DNA of 34,956 nt from a virus, in IMG/VR virus record IMGVR_UViG_3300029260_000255, positions 1-34,956 of that record; one strand, 5' to 3'. The translations under genes and the position numbers were made by a program. The notes beneath the pieces are model-generated. The model was not told the DNA's origin. It was given only the letters and a program-made list of their open reading frames with translations, and made no database searches. Position 1 is the first letter of the stretch. Each line of letters begins with the position of its first letter. Positions 18,988 to 27,511 of the stretch are shown here, one piece after another.

Positions 18988-19559
18988 TATTTGTATTTAT
19001 AAAACATTACGTATACTTGTCTTCCTTCTTTCCAAGACTTGTTAGGATACTTACTGTGAAAGTAATTAGATGGATAAGATATGATTCTATTCTGCTCATA
19101 TCCAGAAACAGAAATTAATCTCCACATATCTAAGTTCTCTGAGTCTTCTCTTATAGTTCTATCATACTCTTCATTTGTTACAGAAGAAGGTAAACTATTA
19201 CCGTATATTTCATGCTCCCAAAATGCAGTTCCATTTAACTCCTCTAATTCTCTGGGTGACATATAAATAACTGCAGCTCTATCAGGTTTTTCTCCTTTTA
19301 TATTTAAATCAGAATGTATTCTCCAAGTATTATCGAACTCATCTGTAGATACTCTAAAAAAACTTAATATATTTTCTAAAGACCTACCCTCTATTATTTC
19401 TAATTTTTTTAAAACGTATTCATTAAAAGATTCTGGAGACTCTTGAACGTAAAAGTTTTTTTCACCTACAGTATGTTTTATAAATTCTCCTTTATTTAAA
19501 TAATTTGTAGCTATTTTAAATAAATCTTTATCTATGAAGTTATCTACAGTATATATCAT
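18987..19559 (-). CDS. 2-oxoglutarate/Fe(II)-dependent dioxygenase (190 aa)
   Basis: The iron-binding facial triad is visible: WRIHSDLN gives His82 and Asp84, and SNYFHSKYP gives the distal His168; Arg180 in KEGRQVYVMFY is placed for 2-oxoglutarate binding. The core between (RAAVIYMSP, GTAFWEHEIYG) fits the double-stranded beta helix of prolyl-hydroxylase-like enzymes, and length is normal for the small phage versions also common in marine cyanophages. It would hydroxylate a protein side chain or another small substrate in the host cytoplasm; the substrate cannot be read from sequence. The gene overlaps the upstream GroES-like gene by four bases (ATGA) and the downstream small gene by one, tying it to the packaging operon. 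Confidence 0.88.
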   Translation of the reverse strand: MIYTVDNFIDKDLFKIATNYLNKGEFIKHTVGEKNFYVQESPESFNEYVLKKLEIIEGRSLENILSFFRVSTDEFDNTWRIHSDLNIKGEKPDRAAVIYMSPRELEELNGTAFWEHEIYGNSLPSSVTNEEYDRTIREDSENLDMWRLISVSGYEQNRIISYPSNYFHSKYPNKSWKEGRQVYVMFYKYK

Positions 19560-20119
19560 AATATCATTGTTATGTTATTAGTAAACATTCTATATAGTTT
19601 TTCATCGTCTACTGTAAATTCATAATCGCTATCTGGTGTAAATGAAATACGATCACCAACAGAAACTCCTAAGTCTAACAACTCTTTATTTATATATTTA
19701 ACTATTCCCATTAATGGCTCTTCTTCACAATTTTTAAATAGATAAGAGTCTTTAGTTTTAATGGGTTTTATAAAACAATATTTACTATGAGCCATCCAAG
19801 TTTCTTTATTCTTATATAAAAAAAATTGTTCGTTGTCTATTAAAAATAAATCGTCTTTAAGAAAGCTTCTTCCACTTTTTTGTCTTCCTTTCATATCATA
19901 ATAAAATTTAAATACATTATGATGTACTAACAAACTATCTCCTTTTTTTACTGGACCACTATAATTTATAGGTAATGCCACAACTTCAGCAAAACGATTA
20001 GAAGATACATGATCTTCTTGAGATACACTTGTTATAAATTCAGTGTCTGCTATTTTTTTAATATTGTCATACCTTCTTCCATTTAAAGGTTTAACAATAA
20101 AGTTATATGGAGATCTCAT
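19556..20119 (-). CDS. Possible double-domain GroES-like co-chaperonin (187 aa)
   Basis: The C-terminal half follows the GroES beta-barrel pattern: YCFIKPI (114-120), EEPLMGIVKYIN (133-144), VSVGDRISFTPDS (152-164) and EFTVDDEKLYRMFTNNITMI (167-186), matching in order the KPL, GxVxxVG, VGDxVxFxxY and ExxxDGExxLxxxxxDIxA blocks of GroES. The N-terminal half shows a weaker version: FIVKPL (7-12), RFAEVVALP (42-50), VKKGDSLLVHHN (57-68) and LFLIDNEQFFLY (91-102). A tandem arrangement is known in chloroplast Cpn20 but would be unusual in a phage. The gene is coupled to its neighbours by TAATG (upstream) and ATGA (downstream) overlaps. If not a co-chaperonin, it is a GroES-fold structural protein. 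Fold assignment is by eye only. Confidence 0.6.
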   Translation of the reverse strand: MRSPYNFIVKPLNGRRYDNIKKIADTEFITSVSQEDHVSSNRFAEVVALPINYSGPVKKGDSLLVHHNVFKFYYDMKGRQKSGRSFLKDDLFLIDNEQFFLYKNKETWMAHSKYCFIKPIKTKDSYLFKNCEEEPLMGIVKYINKELLDLGVSVGDRISFTPDSDYEFTVDDEKLYRMFTNNITMIL

Positions 20120-20337
20120 TAAAAGTTTATATTAAACTCTAATGATATTGGTAGTGTATTTAAAAATTCTTTCCATAAATAAACAACCTCACCTTTTTGA
20201 ATCCATATTTTATATGATCCTTCTATTGATTGAATAAGATGTATTTTATGAGATCCTCCTAAAACGTCTTGCCCTACTATGTAGTGCATTGCGCCAGACT
20301 TATAGTCTGCGCCAATTGATATTTTTCTAATGTCCAT
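20119..20337 (-). CDS. Hypothetical protein (72 aa)
   Basis: Small, with a mixed beta pattern (GAMHYIVGQDVLGGSHKIHL, SYKIWIQKGEVVYLWKEF). No family recognised, no membrane segment. It has the genome's typical AT-rich leader, sits 25 bases downstream of the fibre gene, and its stop overlaps the start of the GroES-like gene (TAATG), so it opens the chaperone/oxygenase/terminase operon. Its coding nature is supported by this spacing and coupling. Confidence 0.7.
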   Translation of the reverse strand: MDIRKISIGADYKSGAMHYIVGQDVLGGSHKIHLIQSIEGSYKIWIQKGEVVYLWKEFLNTLPISLEFNINF

Positions 20338-20362
20338 TTCATTTTATTTAATTTATTTTATT

Positions 20363-22720
20363 TTATACTGCTGTATATGCCCATCTTAAATCACATCTTC
20401 CTTGAACACTTACAGTACCTGATGATGATTGTGTTATAGTAAAATATAAAGCTTCTGTACCCACAAATGAATTTGGAGATAAACTTACATTACCACATAC
20501 TAAATTGTCTGTACCAGTAGTAGTAATAGATACGGCTCCAACTTTTGAAGGAGTATAAGAAGCATTACATGGATCATATTTAAAAAATTCTATAAGAAAT
20601 GGAGCACCAGAAGTACCAGCTATAGATACGACACCACCACATAAATTACTTTGAAGAGTGTCAGTTGCGCAAGAAGAAGTTCCATTATTTGCATTACCAT
20701 ATATTGTAGCTCCTAATTTTTGAGAATTAGTCCATCCAGATCCAGTAGAAGTACTTACATAAACTAATTGATCAGCACCACTTGGACTCCATGAACCTTG
20801 AGATATATTACCATAAGAATAATACTCCTGATACATATTAACATCTTTAACTCCAAATTTAAAATTAGTTGAAAAATTGTTTGATCCTCCTCCTGATCCA
20901 GAAGGTGTTACCCACGAACCATCTCCTCTTAAAAAAGTTGTGTTTGTTCCTCCCTGCGGTACAAATCCTTCTAAAGTTCCCCCTGCATATCTTTTAGGAC
21001 TAACAGTAGCTACAGTTCCCACAGTAGTTACAGTTAAAGGTTGTCCTACCGATGTGCCACTTGCTCCTAACAACACTTGTGTAACTCCTACAGATCCACC
21101 AGAAGGTATTACCCATGTACCATCTCCTCTTAAAAAAGTTGTGTTTGTTCCTCCAGATGGAACTACACCAAGGTTAGAACCTCCAACGTATACTCTTTGC
21201 GATAGAGTAACTACTCCATTAGTAGTACTCGTAGTAAGTGGAGCACCTGCAGAAATAAGTGGAGAACCTACTGTAAGTGAAATTATTCCAGAATTTGCTA
21301 TTACTAATTGAGAAGAACTACTTCTTGTGATAACTACGCCATTAACTCCCGTTAATGTTATATTTTGATTATTCCCATTGTTATCAAGAAGATTTAAATT
21401 AGTAGTAGCAGCTGGAACTGAATAAGTGTAAGTGGTATTTACAAGACTTGGATTGATCCATGTTAGAATTCCTCCACTAATTCCTAAAAACTGACCGTTT
21501 GATCCTATAGATCCATTAGCCTGTATATTTGTTGGTATAACTGTTGGTAAGGTAATACTTGCAGTACCTGTTAAGGTAATACTTAAAGCTGAAGTAGCTC
21601 CTACAGCTAAAGTGTCATTTAAATTACAACATGTAGTTGCAACCCAAGCTAACCCAGAACCTGTTGAGCTTAATACCTGGCCTGCTGCTCCAGCAGATAA
21701 AGATGTGTCAAGTATAGTTCCTGCTGTAAGAGAACCTGTTATATTTATAAGTGCATTTGCTCCCGTAGCAACATTACCTGCATTTAATACTTGTTGTAAT
21801 GTATTTGTTCCTGATGAAGATGGAGACCATGTCACTCCAGTTCCTGTAGAAGTTAATACTTGGCCTGCCGTACCAACTACACCAGTTGAATCCGCCAACG
21901 TTCCTGATAAATATATTCCAGCTGTAACTGAAGTTGTTCCATTATTGCTAAAAGTATTGTTACCACTCCAAACATTAGCTGCTGCAGATGTAATTGAATT
22001 TCCAGAAGAAAAAGTAGTTACACTTGTTCCTGTAAATGTTATCCCAATATTATTAGCAATATTACCTGCACTTAATGTAGCTTGTAATGTACAGCATGAT
22101 GATCCTGGAATAGTTGATGACCATTGTAAGCCTGTTCCTGTAGAAACTAACCATTGTCCTGCTGTACCTGTAGATCCACCAGCGTTTATTTGACCTGTAG
22201 AGTTAAATATTAAATCTGTTGAATTAATATTTACATTTCCTGTAAAAGTACTTACTCCTACACCTGTTAAAGTAGCAGAGGATGCAATAATTAAATCAGC
22301 TCCTACACCTGTAAATGTCATACTTGTTCCACTTACAACAGATGCTGTAGTAGCAGTATTCCCTATTAATAGAGTATCATTCCAAGAAGAATTTGCTCCT
22401 GATGCTGCAATCCATTGTAAACCTGCGCCTGTTGAACTTAGCACTTGACCAGCTGTCCCAATTCCACCTCCTGCTGTAATAGTAGTTGGTGATACAGTTC
22501 CAACAACAACAATATTACCTGTTAAGTTAATATTTTGTGTTGCAGTATTACCTGTATTTAAAACTGATTGTAAACCCTGAAGTACACCTGCACCTCCAGT
22601 TAAACTACTAACTAAAAACGTAACCGTTTCATTATCGTTACTAACATCAGTACCAATAAGTAAATCGTCAGCTGATGGTACTATTGTAGGATATACGGTG
22701 GTGTTTTCAATTCTTGCCAT
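20363..22720 (-). CDS. Tail fibre protein with GQVLSSTG and FLRGDGTW repeats (785 aa)
   Basis: A repetitive, Gly/Thr/Ser-rich fibre. Five repeats of the type AGQVLSSTGAGLQW occur through the first 400 residues, followed by two units containing GTNTTFLRGDGTWVIPS spaced 67 codons apart. A C-terminal globular part with several Cys (near 645-785) could be the receptor-binding head. The N-terminus (ADDLLIGTDVSNDNETVTFL) resembles the start of the 260-aa fibre-like gene (GDKWIGTKEGTNATKNFS), suggesting a shared virion-anchor. Repeats of this kind form trimeric shafts in phage fibres. It has its own consensus promoter at 22744-22751, 24 bases upstream of the ATG. Confidence 0.85.
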   Translation of the reverse strand: MARIENTTVYPTIVPSADDLLIGTDVSNDNETVTFLVSSLTGGAGVLQGLQSVLNTGNTATQNINLTGNIVVVGTVSPTTITAGGGIGTAGQVLSSTGAGLQWIAASGANSSWNDTLLIGNTATTASVVSGTSMTFTGVGADLIIASSATLTGVGVSTFTGNVNINSTDLIFNSTGQINAGGSTGTAGQWLVSTGTGLQWSSTIPGSSCCTLQATLSAGNIANNIGITFTGTSVTTFSSGNSITSAAANVWSGNNTFSNNGTTSVTAGIYLSGTLADSTGVVGTAGQVLTSTGTGVTWSPSSSGTNTLQQVLNAGNVATGANALINITGSLTAGTILDTSLSAGAAGQVLSSTGSGLAWVATTCCNLNDTLAVGATSALSITLTGTASITLPTVIPTNIQANGSIGSNGQFLGISGGILTWINPSLVNTTYTYSVPAATTNLNLLDNNGNNQNITLTGVNGVVITRSSSSQLVIANSGIISLTVGSPLISAGAPLTTSTTNGVVTLSQRVYVGGSNLGVVPSGGTNTTFLRGDGTWVIPSGGSVGVTQVLLGASGTSVGQPLTVTTVGTVATVSPKRYAGGTLEGFVPQGGTNTTFLRGDGSWVTPSGSGGGSNNFSTNFKFGVKDVNMYQEYYSYGNISQGSWSPSGADQLVYVSTSTGSGWTNSQKLGATIYGNANNGTSSCATDTLQSNLCGGVVSIAGTSGAPFLIEFFKYDPCNASYTPSKVGAVSITTTGTDNLVCGNVSLSPNSFVGTEALYFTITQSSSGTVSVQGRCDLRWAYTAV
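20899..21154. repeat. Two 55-bp near-identical direct repeats in the fibre gene
   Basis: 20899-20953 and 21100-21154 are offset by exactly 201 bases (67 codons), differ at only a few positions, and encode the FLRGDGTW blocks. They keep the reading frame, so recombination between them would shorten the fibre by one unit. Confidence 0.85.
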
Positions 22721-22743
22721 TACTCAATTTTTATTAATTTTTA

Positions 22744-22751
22744 CAAAGGTA
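22744..22751 (-). promoter_or_regulatory. Bacteroidota-type -7 promoter element TACCTTTG
   Basis: TACCTTTGT on the minus strand, 24 bases upstream of the 785-aa fibre gene, in the gap after the 361-aa fibre gene. Confidence 0.7.
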
Positions 22752-22763
22752 GTAAAAATAAAA

Positions 22764-23849
22764 TTATGAGATTTGATTTATTGATAATCTACATCCACTA
22801 ATAAGAGATATTAGTGCTGATGTTGTTGATGTCCTTCCTTGTATCCAAAATTGAGCCCTGATTTTTGAGTTAGCACCTACATTATGTAAAACTGTAGCCG
22901 ATCCACTATCTCTATCTACACTACCGTTTCCTCTAACATAATTAAAAACTTGTGTTCCTTGTATATCTGAGAAGGAACCACGATTTGGAGCGTATTGCAC
23001 AACTGCACCAGCTAACAATCTATTAGGAACTGAACCGTTTTCACTTGCAAAATTAAAGCTAATCATTACTAATTGTGCAGCAGTAATATCTACTTCACTT
23101 CCACTTGCATTAGAAGACATACCTACTTCTGTTATTTCAGGAGTATCAAATAAAACTGTTACTCGAGTTTCAGTAGCTCCACCTCCAGCTATTGTTTGTG
23201 CATTTTCTGGAGACCAAGAACCTTTATTAGACGTTGGTACTGAGGTTATATAACCAGCCCCATTTGTTAACTGATTATTATTAGTTGGAATTGTTGGAAA
23301 CGTACTTCTATTTCCATCTCCCCTTATATATTCTGTTGAAGATCCTTGCCAATCTAAAACAATAGAGGGAGAAGTTGTTGGATTTGCAACCGCAACCGCT
23401 AATCCATTACCAGTTACTGAAGCAGCAACATTTGTTACTGTACCTTGAGGATTACTAAATGACACTTGAATAATACCACCTGGCTGACCTAAAGTAATTG
23501 TTGTAGTAGAAGTTCCTGAAGCAGTTATAGCTGACACACTGTCAAGGTATGCAGTATTCCAATTTGCAGAATTACCACCTGAACCAGTAATACCAAGATT
23601 AGCAAGAGTTAAAGTTCTTGTTGTTGCAGATGTAGCAACACCATTTGTAAAATTTAAAGTTGCAAATACAGTGGCAGTATTAAGAGTATTATTTTGATTA
23701 ATACCTATAGTTGTGTTTCCACTTGAAGTTACATACCCCTGACCATTAGTTAACTGGTTGTTATTAGTCGGAATAGTAGCACTTGAAAATGCTAATGTTC
23801 CTAAAGCTACCCCCTCAATAACAAGTGAATCCTTAAATTCTATTGCCAT
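22764..23849 (-). CDS. Tail fibre-like protein (361 aa)
   Basis: Begins MAIEFKDSLVIEGVAL, similar in style to the start of the next upstream fibre gene (MAINFLDGIDFNGTEI), and contains two TNNNQLTNGxGYxTS motifs and a EYIRGDGNRSTFP block near residue 175, all seen in phage fibre shafts. The last ~140 residues (from GSWSPENAQ) are non-repetitive and would form the distal domain. There is no enzymatic motif. It lies 12 bases downstream of the 631-aa fibre gene with the AT-rich leader and no promoter, so it is co-transcribed with it. It may be a paralogous or alternative fibre. Confidence 0.8.
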   Translation of the reverse strand: MAIEFKDSLVIEGVALGTLAFSSATIPTNNNQLTNGQGYVTSSGNTTIGINQNNTLNTATVFATLNFTNGVATSATTRTLTLANLGITGSGGNSANWNTAYLDSVSAITASGTSTTTITLGQPGGIIQVSFSNPQGTVTNVAASVTGNGLAVAVANPTTSPSIVLDWQGSSTEYIRGDGNRSTFPTIPTNNNQLTNGAGYITSVPTSNKGSWSPENAQTIAGGGATETRVTVLFDTPEITEVGMSSNASGSEVDITAAQLVMISFNFASENGSVPNRLLAGAVVQYAPNRGSFSDIQGTQVFNYVRGNGSVDRDSGSATVLHNVGANSKIRAQFWIQGRTSTTSALISLISGCRLSINQIS

Positions 23850-23861
23850 TATTTAATTTAT

Positions 23862-25757
23862 TTATGCTACCTTAATTATGCTATATGCTAATGCACTTGC
23901 TGATACTGCTGATGCAACTGAAATTGTTATTGAATTTATAGATGGTCTTGTTATTCTTGCAAAAACAGTATCGTAATTACCACTATTTAAGTATACACCT
24001 ACCTGAACGGCTCTTGTTCCAAAATTATGAGTAATAGTAAATGAAGATCCAGCTCCAAGAATTCCGTTTTTAGTTGTAGCAGTTGAAATACATGATTCAA
24101 CTTCACTACAGAAATTAATAACACCTGAAGCTGGTATGCTTATTGTTTCATTTGATGCCGCTGTTATTAACCCTTTAGCGTCTACAGTGAATTTTCCAAC
24201 TGTTGAAGCTGTTCCGTAACTACCAGCAGTTACGCCTGAAGCTCCTAATCTAACCCAACCATTAACTGATACAGTAAAGTTTGCAGAGTCAAATCCAGCA
24301 ACACCTTTTTCAGTACCTCCATCTGTCGATCCTGCACCTGCAATGTTTGCGTCTTGAATTACTACTGTATAATTAGAAATATTTGGAGAAGAATTAGCTG
24401 CAATAGTATTATTAGCAAATATTAAATCACCAACTTCAAGTGTTCCTAATACTGCATTAGTACCATCTACTGATACAACAAAGTAATCACCTGTTGTAAG
24501 AGCAATATTACTTGAACCTGTTAATGCTGGAGAGTTAGTAGTTGCATTATATGCTCCTTGGAATACACCAACACCTGCAACTAAAGCTTGAACTTGTGAT
24601 AAATTAACTGAATCTGTACCAGCAGTACCAACTGCAAGCCCTGTAAATTTATTTGCACCCATTGCAATATTACCGTCAGCAGTTCCCCAATCATTAATTG
24701 GTATTGATGATGCTAATATTAGTGAATTAGCTCCATTATCTGTAATAACTACTTTGTCATTAGCAGATACAAAAGCTGATGCTGTAGGTAATTCAGCTAA
24801 GTCTAAGTTAATTGTTAAATCATCTGTTGCACTAACAGCTGTGTCAATTCCTGTAGAACCTTGTATAGTTACTGTGTTACCATTAGTTATAGATTGAGCA
24901 GAACCACTGTCAGCAGCTAAACTCCAAGAACTCATTGTGCCTGGTGCAGCTCCTGAAGTAATAGAAGTAATGTGACCATCTGCATTAACTGCAAGTGAAG
25001 ATGGATTAGTATAAGAAGCAGCAGTAACACCTGAGAGACCATGTTTTATAGTAACAGTGTCAGTAGTCATTGCAGTAGAGATAATTCCTACTCCATCAAT
25101 AGACAAAGTTTCTCCATTAGTAATGGTTTGTGTACTACCACTATTACCTTCAACATTAAAAGAAGTCATTGTTCCAGCACCACCAGCAGATGCTGCTGTA
25201 ACTCTACCAAAAGCATCTACTGTAATATTTGCAGAAATATAAGAACCTGCAGCTACTCCTGAATTTACTAAACTAAAGTCAAGCTCATCAGCTGTAGCTG
25301 CTGAAATTGATATTGTACTATTTGAACTTTCTACAGTAACAGTGTTATTTTGACTAACCTGAAAGGTGTTTGTACCATCAGAAAAGTTAAAAGACATACT
25401 TGCTGGAATAGCTGCCCAAGTGTTATCACCTCTTAAAAAATTACCTACTCCTGGAGTTCCAGTAGCACTTAATGTAGATGTTAATACCGCAGCACTTGTA
25501 GAATTAGTAACTGTATTAGTAACAAATGTAGAGGTTCCTCCATTAACAGAAGTAACCGTACCTGGAGCGCCAGAAGAATCTAAAGCTACCCATACAGTTC
25601 CATTGTAGTAAGATAATTTATTTATAGTTGAATTAAAAATAATTTGTCCCGCACCTTGGATTGCCGCTCCTGATGGATTTGAAGTTAAACTCTCTACTAA
25701 TACCTTAGATATTTCTGTTCCATTAAAATCTATTCCGTCTAAAAAATTTATTGCCAT
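23862..25757 (-). CDS. Tail fibre protein with tandem shaft repeats (631 aa)
   Basis: A Ser/Thr/Ala/Gly-rich repetitive protein. A ~70-residue unit recurs: blocks such as GSTQTITNGETLSIDG and GSAQSITNGNTVTIQG, each followed by a AxSYTNPSSLAVNADGHIT-like segment, and a third more diverged copy precedes them. A GVGNFLRGDNTWAAIP block (about residues 100-115) matches the RGD-containing blocks in the other fibres. The C-terminal ~80 residues (FTITHNFGTRAVQVGVYL) form a compact domain resembling those ending tail-fibre-type proteins. It probably forms an elongated trimer. It lies 11 bases after the 260-aa gene. Confidence 0.82.
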   Translation of the reverse strand: MAINFLDGIDFNGTEISKVLVESLTSNPSGAAIQGAGQIIFNSTINKLSYYNGTVWVALDSSGAPGTVTSVNGGTSTFVTNTVTNSTSAAVLTSTLSATGTPGVGNFLRGDNTWAAIPASMSFNFSDGTNTFQVSQNNTVTVESSNSTISISAATADELDFSLVNSGVAAGSYISANITVDAFGRVTAASAGGAGTMTSFNVEGNSGSTQTITNGETLSIDGVGIISTAMTTDTVTIKHGLSGVTAASYTNPSSLAVNADGHITSITSGAAPGTMSSWSLAADSGSAQSITNGNTVTIQGSTGIDTAVSATDDLTINLDLAELPTASAFVSANDKVVITDNGANSLILASSIPINDWGTADGNIAMGANKFTGLAVGTAGTDSVNLSQVQALVAGVGVFQGAYNATTNSPALTGSSNIALTTGDYFVVSVDGTNAVLGTLEVGDLIFANNTIAANSSPNISNYTVVIQDANIAGAGSTDGGTEKGVAGFDSANFTVSVNGWVRLGASGVTAGSYGTASTVGKFTVDAKGLITAASNETISIPASGVINFCSEVESCISTATTKNGILGAGSSFTITHNFGTRAVQVGVYLNSGNYDTVFARITRPSINSITISVASAVSASALAYSIIKVA

Positions 25758-25768
25758 TTTACTTTTCT

Positions 25769-26551
25769 TTAATTACAAAACGCTTGTCCTGAGAACTGAG
25801 CGTTAAATGTTATTGTTAATTTATTATTATTTATATAATCTACTTTTCCGTACACTTGTTGTTTTAACGTATTCACTACTGAAACAGAAGGGAACTTGTT
25901 TAAATTATGATTCACCACCCAAACTAATGCTGGTACTCCTTGATCAAAAACAAATGTCTTATCACCACCTACTGCAGTTGGGTTCCAATTCAGCAAAGAT
26001 ACAAAATATTCTTTATCTTGCTGGAAGGAGCCTTGAGAAGCTAAATGGTTTAATTTAACCCTATAAAAATCTGGTTCATTAGGATTAGTGTTAGGGACAG
26101 CAGAGTTCCATGAAAAAACTCCAAACTCACTAATATCCTGAGTATTGCTAATAAAAACTATTGAATCTACTAACTGAGGATAAAAAGTACCGATGTTTGT
26201 AGGTGATCCTTGAGATAAATATTTTAAAGAAAAGTCGCTTAATAAAAATCCTGTAGTAGCAATTAACCCAGCATTAAATGGAACTGTACTTAATGGTACG
26301 GCAGCTCCATTTATAATGCCAGTATTAGGATCAAAAGATATTGTACCTTTTTCTCTTGTGACTAAATTGTTTGCCACATATTGAAATTTATATCTTAGTG
26401 TTTGAGAATCAATAGCAGAAGTAACATTAATAAACTCCATAACCTCTTCTATTGAAAAGTTTTTAGTAGCATTAGTTCCTTCTTTAGTTCCAATCCACTT
26501 GTCTCCAAGTTTTAAATTGTTAGCTAAAGCGTATGATTCAATTCTTGACAT
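25769..26551 (-). CDS. Fibre or fibre-anchor protein (260 aa)
   Basis: The N-terminus (LGDKWIGTKEGTNATKNFS, then EEVMEFIN) matches a pattern found at the start of several phage fibre or baseplate-attached proteins and, loosely, the 785-aa fibre here. The C-terminal ~60 residues (ALVWVVNHNLNKFPSVSVVN) resemble the terminal domain of the 631-aa fibre. It lacks long repeats, so it could be a short fibre or an adaptor linking fibres to the tail. It follows the coiled-coil gene with a 1-base gap. Function inferred from neighbours and similarity in style. Confidence 0.72.
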   Translation of the reverse strand: MSRIESYALANNLKLGDKWIGTKEGTNATKNFSIEEVMEFINVTSAIDSQTLRYKFQYVANNLVTREKGTISFDPNTGIINGAAVPLSTVPFNAGLIATTGFLLSDFSLKYLSQGSPTNIGTFYPQLVDSIVFISNTQDISEFGVFSWNSAVPNTNPNEPDFYRVKLNHLASQGSFQQDKEYFVSLLNWNPTAVGGDKTFVFDQGVPALVWVVNHNLNKFPSVSVVNTLKQQVYGKVDYINNNKLTITFNAQFSGQAFCN

Positions 26552-26552
26552 T

Positions 26553-26795
26553 CTATTCTTTCTCCTCTTTCTCTTTATCTTTTACTTCTCCTGTCTCTAA
26601 ATTAATAACAGAATCTTTACCGTACTTCTCCATTAATTTTACTTCAACTGCTCCAAAGTCTTTTTTTATTGCTTCTACTCTTAAGCAAATACCATGCTTT
26701 TGTAACTCTAAATCTCCTAAATTAATCTTTAACTTAGAAAACTCAGAATTTAATTCTTGTAGTTCTTTTAATTCTTGTTCTTCAATTTTTTTCAT
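26553..26795 (-). CDS. Small coiled-coil protein (80 aa)
   Basis: Heptad-like Leu/Ile spacing across residues 1-40 (KELQELNSEFSKLKINLGDL) indicates a coiled coil, followed by a charged C-terminus rich in Glu and Lys. No signal sequence or membrane segment. A -7 element (26824-26831) lies 29 bases upstream, making it the first gene of the fibre operon. Small coiled-coil proteins of this kind occur beside structural genes in marine phages; a role as a fibre chaperone or assembly factor is possible but unproven. Confidence 0.72.
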   Translation of the reverse strand: MKKIEEQELKELQELNSEFSKLKINLGDLELQKHGICLRVEAIKKDFGAVEVKLMEKYGKDSVINLETGEVKDKEKEEKE

Positions 26796-26823
26796 TTTAT
26801 TTTATTTAATTATTAATATTTTA

Positions 26824-26831
26824 CAAAGATA
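26824..26831 (-). promoter_or_regulatory. Bacteroidota-type -7 promoter element TATCTTTG
   Basis: TATCTTTGT on the minus strand, 29 bases upstream of the coiled-coil gene and just downstream of the holin-like gene stop. It would drive the 26795-22764 fibre genes. Confidence 0.75.
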
Positions 26832-26852
26832 AAAAAAATTATGTAATAAACT

Positions 26853-27260
26853 TTATTTATTTTGCTTACTGCTTCCTCCAAAGAAAAAGTCAATAATTGT
26901 ATTAACCTTAGCAGACATGGCTCCAAAAACTGTAGATATAAAACCTATTTCATACTCTGATAAAACAACATCATGAAGTACAAAATATTTAAACATAGTG
27001 TAGGTTAATAGAAAGTAAGCTATAGTAAATAATGCAGCTAATATTTTTTGAATAATAGCATCATCTTTGTATAAAGACCTTGCATCTTTACGGTCTTCCA
27101 CTTCTTTATTGAAAGCTTCTCTTTCTGCTTCCAACATAATTTTTTTTATAGCAAACTTAGCCTGTTCTCTTTCTTCATCGGTAGTTATAATCTCATCCAA
27201 TATACCTTCTGCATTATCAAGTACCTTACCAAATAATCCTCCTAATATATTTTTTATCAT
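26853..27260 (-). CDS. Holin-like membrane protein (135 aa)
   Basis: An N-terminal Gly-containing amphipathic start (IKNILGGLFGKVLD), a charged helical stretch (DEEREQAKFAIKKI, then EAFNKEVEDRKDARSLYKDD), and two strong hydrophobic segments near residues 72-95 (ILAALFTIAYFLLTYTMF) and 104-128 (ending IIDFFFGGSSKQNK). This layout, including the FFxGSS end, matches the 3TM phage/GTA holin family as I know it. It would form membrane lesions that let the M15 peptidase upstream in the same operon reach the wall. It overlaps the preceding gene by four bases (ATGA). Confidence 0.75.
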   Translation of the reverse strand: MIKNILGGLFGKVLDNAEGILDEIITTDEEREQAKFAIKKIMLEAEREAFNKEVEDRKDARSLYKDDAIIQKILAALFTIAYFLLTYTMFKYFVLHDVVLSEYEIGFISTVFGAMSAKVNTIIDFFFGGSSKQNK

Positions 27261-27511
27261 CGTCTTGATTTTTTACCTACACACTTCCATCTCTTACGAG
27301 ATAAATTATTGGGAGTGTTAGGATCATTTCTTTTACCTATAGGTAATCCCATTTTTATTCCATAGCTTCTGGCGCAGTAAGAATCTCCTTTTGAGGTACC
27401 AGGCTTTACTCTTGATCCACCACCTTTAGCTTTTCCTGCCTGACCATAACTCACTCTCTTTCCAGAAGCAGTTACTTTTACTTTTGCTTTACCTTTCCTG
27501 GGAGTTGCCAT
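27257..27511 (-). CDS. Small basic Cys-containing phage protein (84 aa)
   Basis: Lys/Arg/Gly-rich with the blocks GKRVSYGQAGKAKGGGSRV and SYCARSYGIK, and a C-terminal LSRKRWKCVG. From memory this arrangement is common in marine phage genomes as a small protein of unknown function. No membrane segment. The start overlaps the stop of the 42-aa gene (TAATG) and its end overlaps the holin-like gene (ATGA), placing it in the lysis cassette. Its basic charge suggests nucleic-acid or cell-envelope contact; nothing more can be said. Confidence 0.75.
   Translation of the reverse strand: MATPRKGKAKVKVTASGKRVSYGQAGKAKGGGSRVKPGTSKGDSYCARSYGIKMGLPIGKRNDPNTPNNLSRKRWKCVGKKSRR

Noticed and set aside
20899-21154. 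CRISPR-like repeats
   Set aside because: Only two copies, spaced 201 bases, in frame and coding for fibre motifs.
21612-22193. 193-aa plus-strand open frame inside the fibre gene
   Set aside because: Composition (Pro/Val/Ala from repeated GTT/CCT triplets) is the antisense shadow of the Gly/Thr/Ala repeats, with no leader or promoter.
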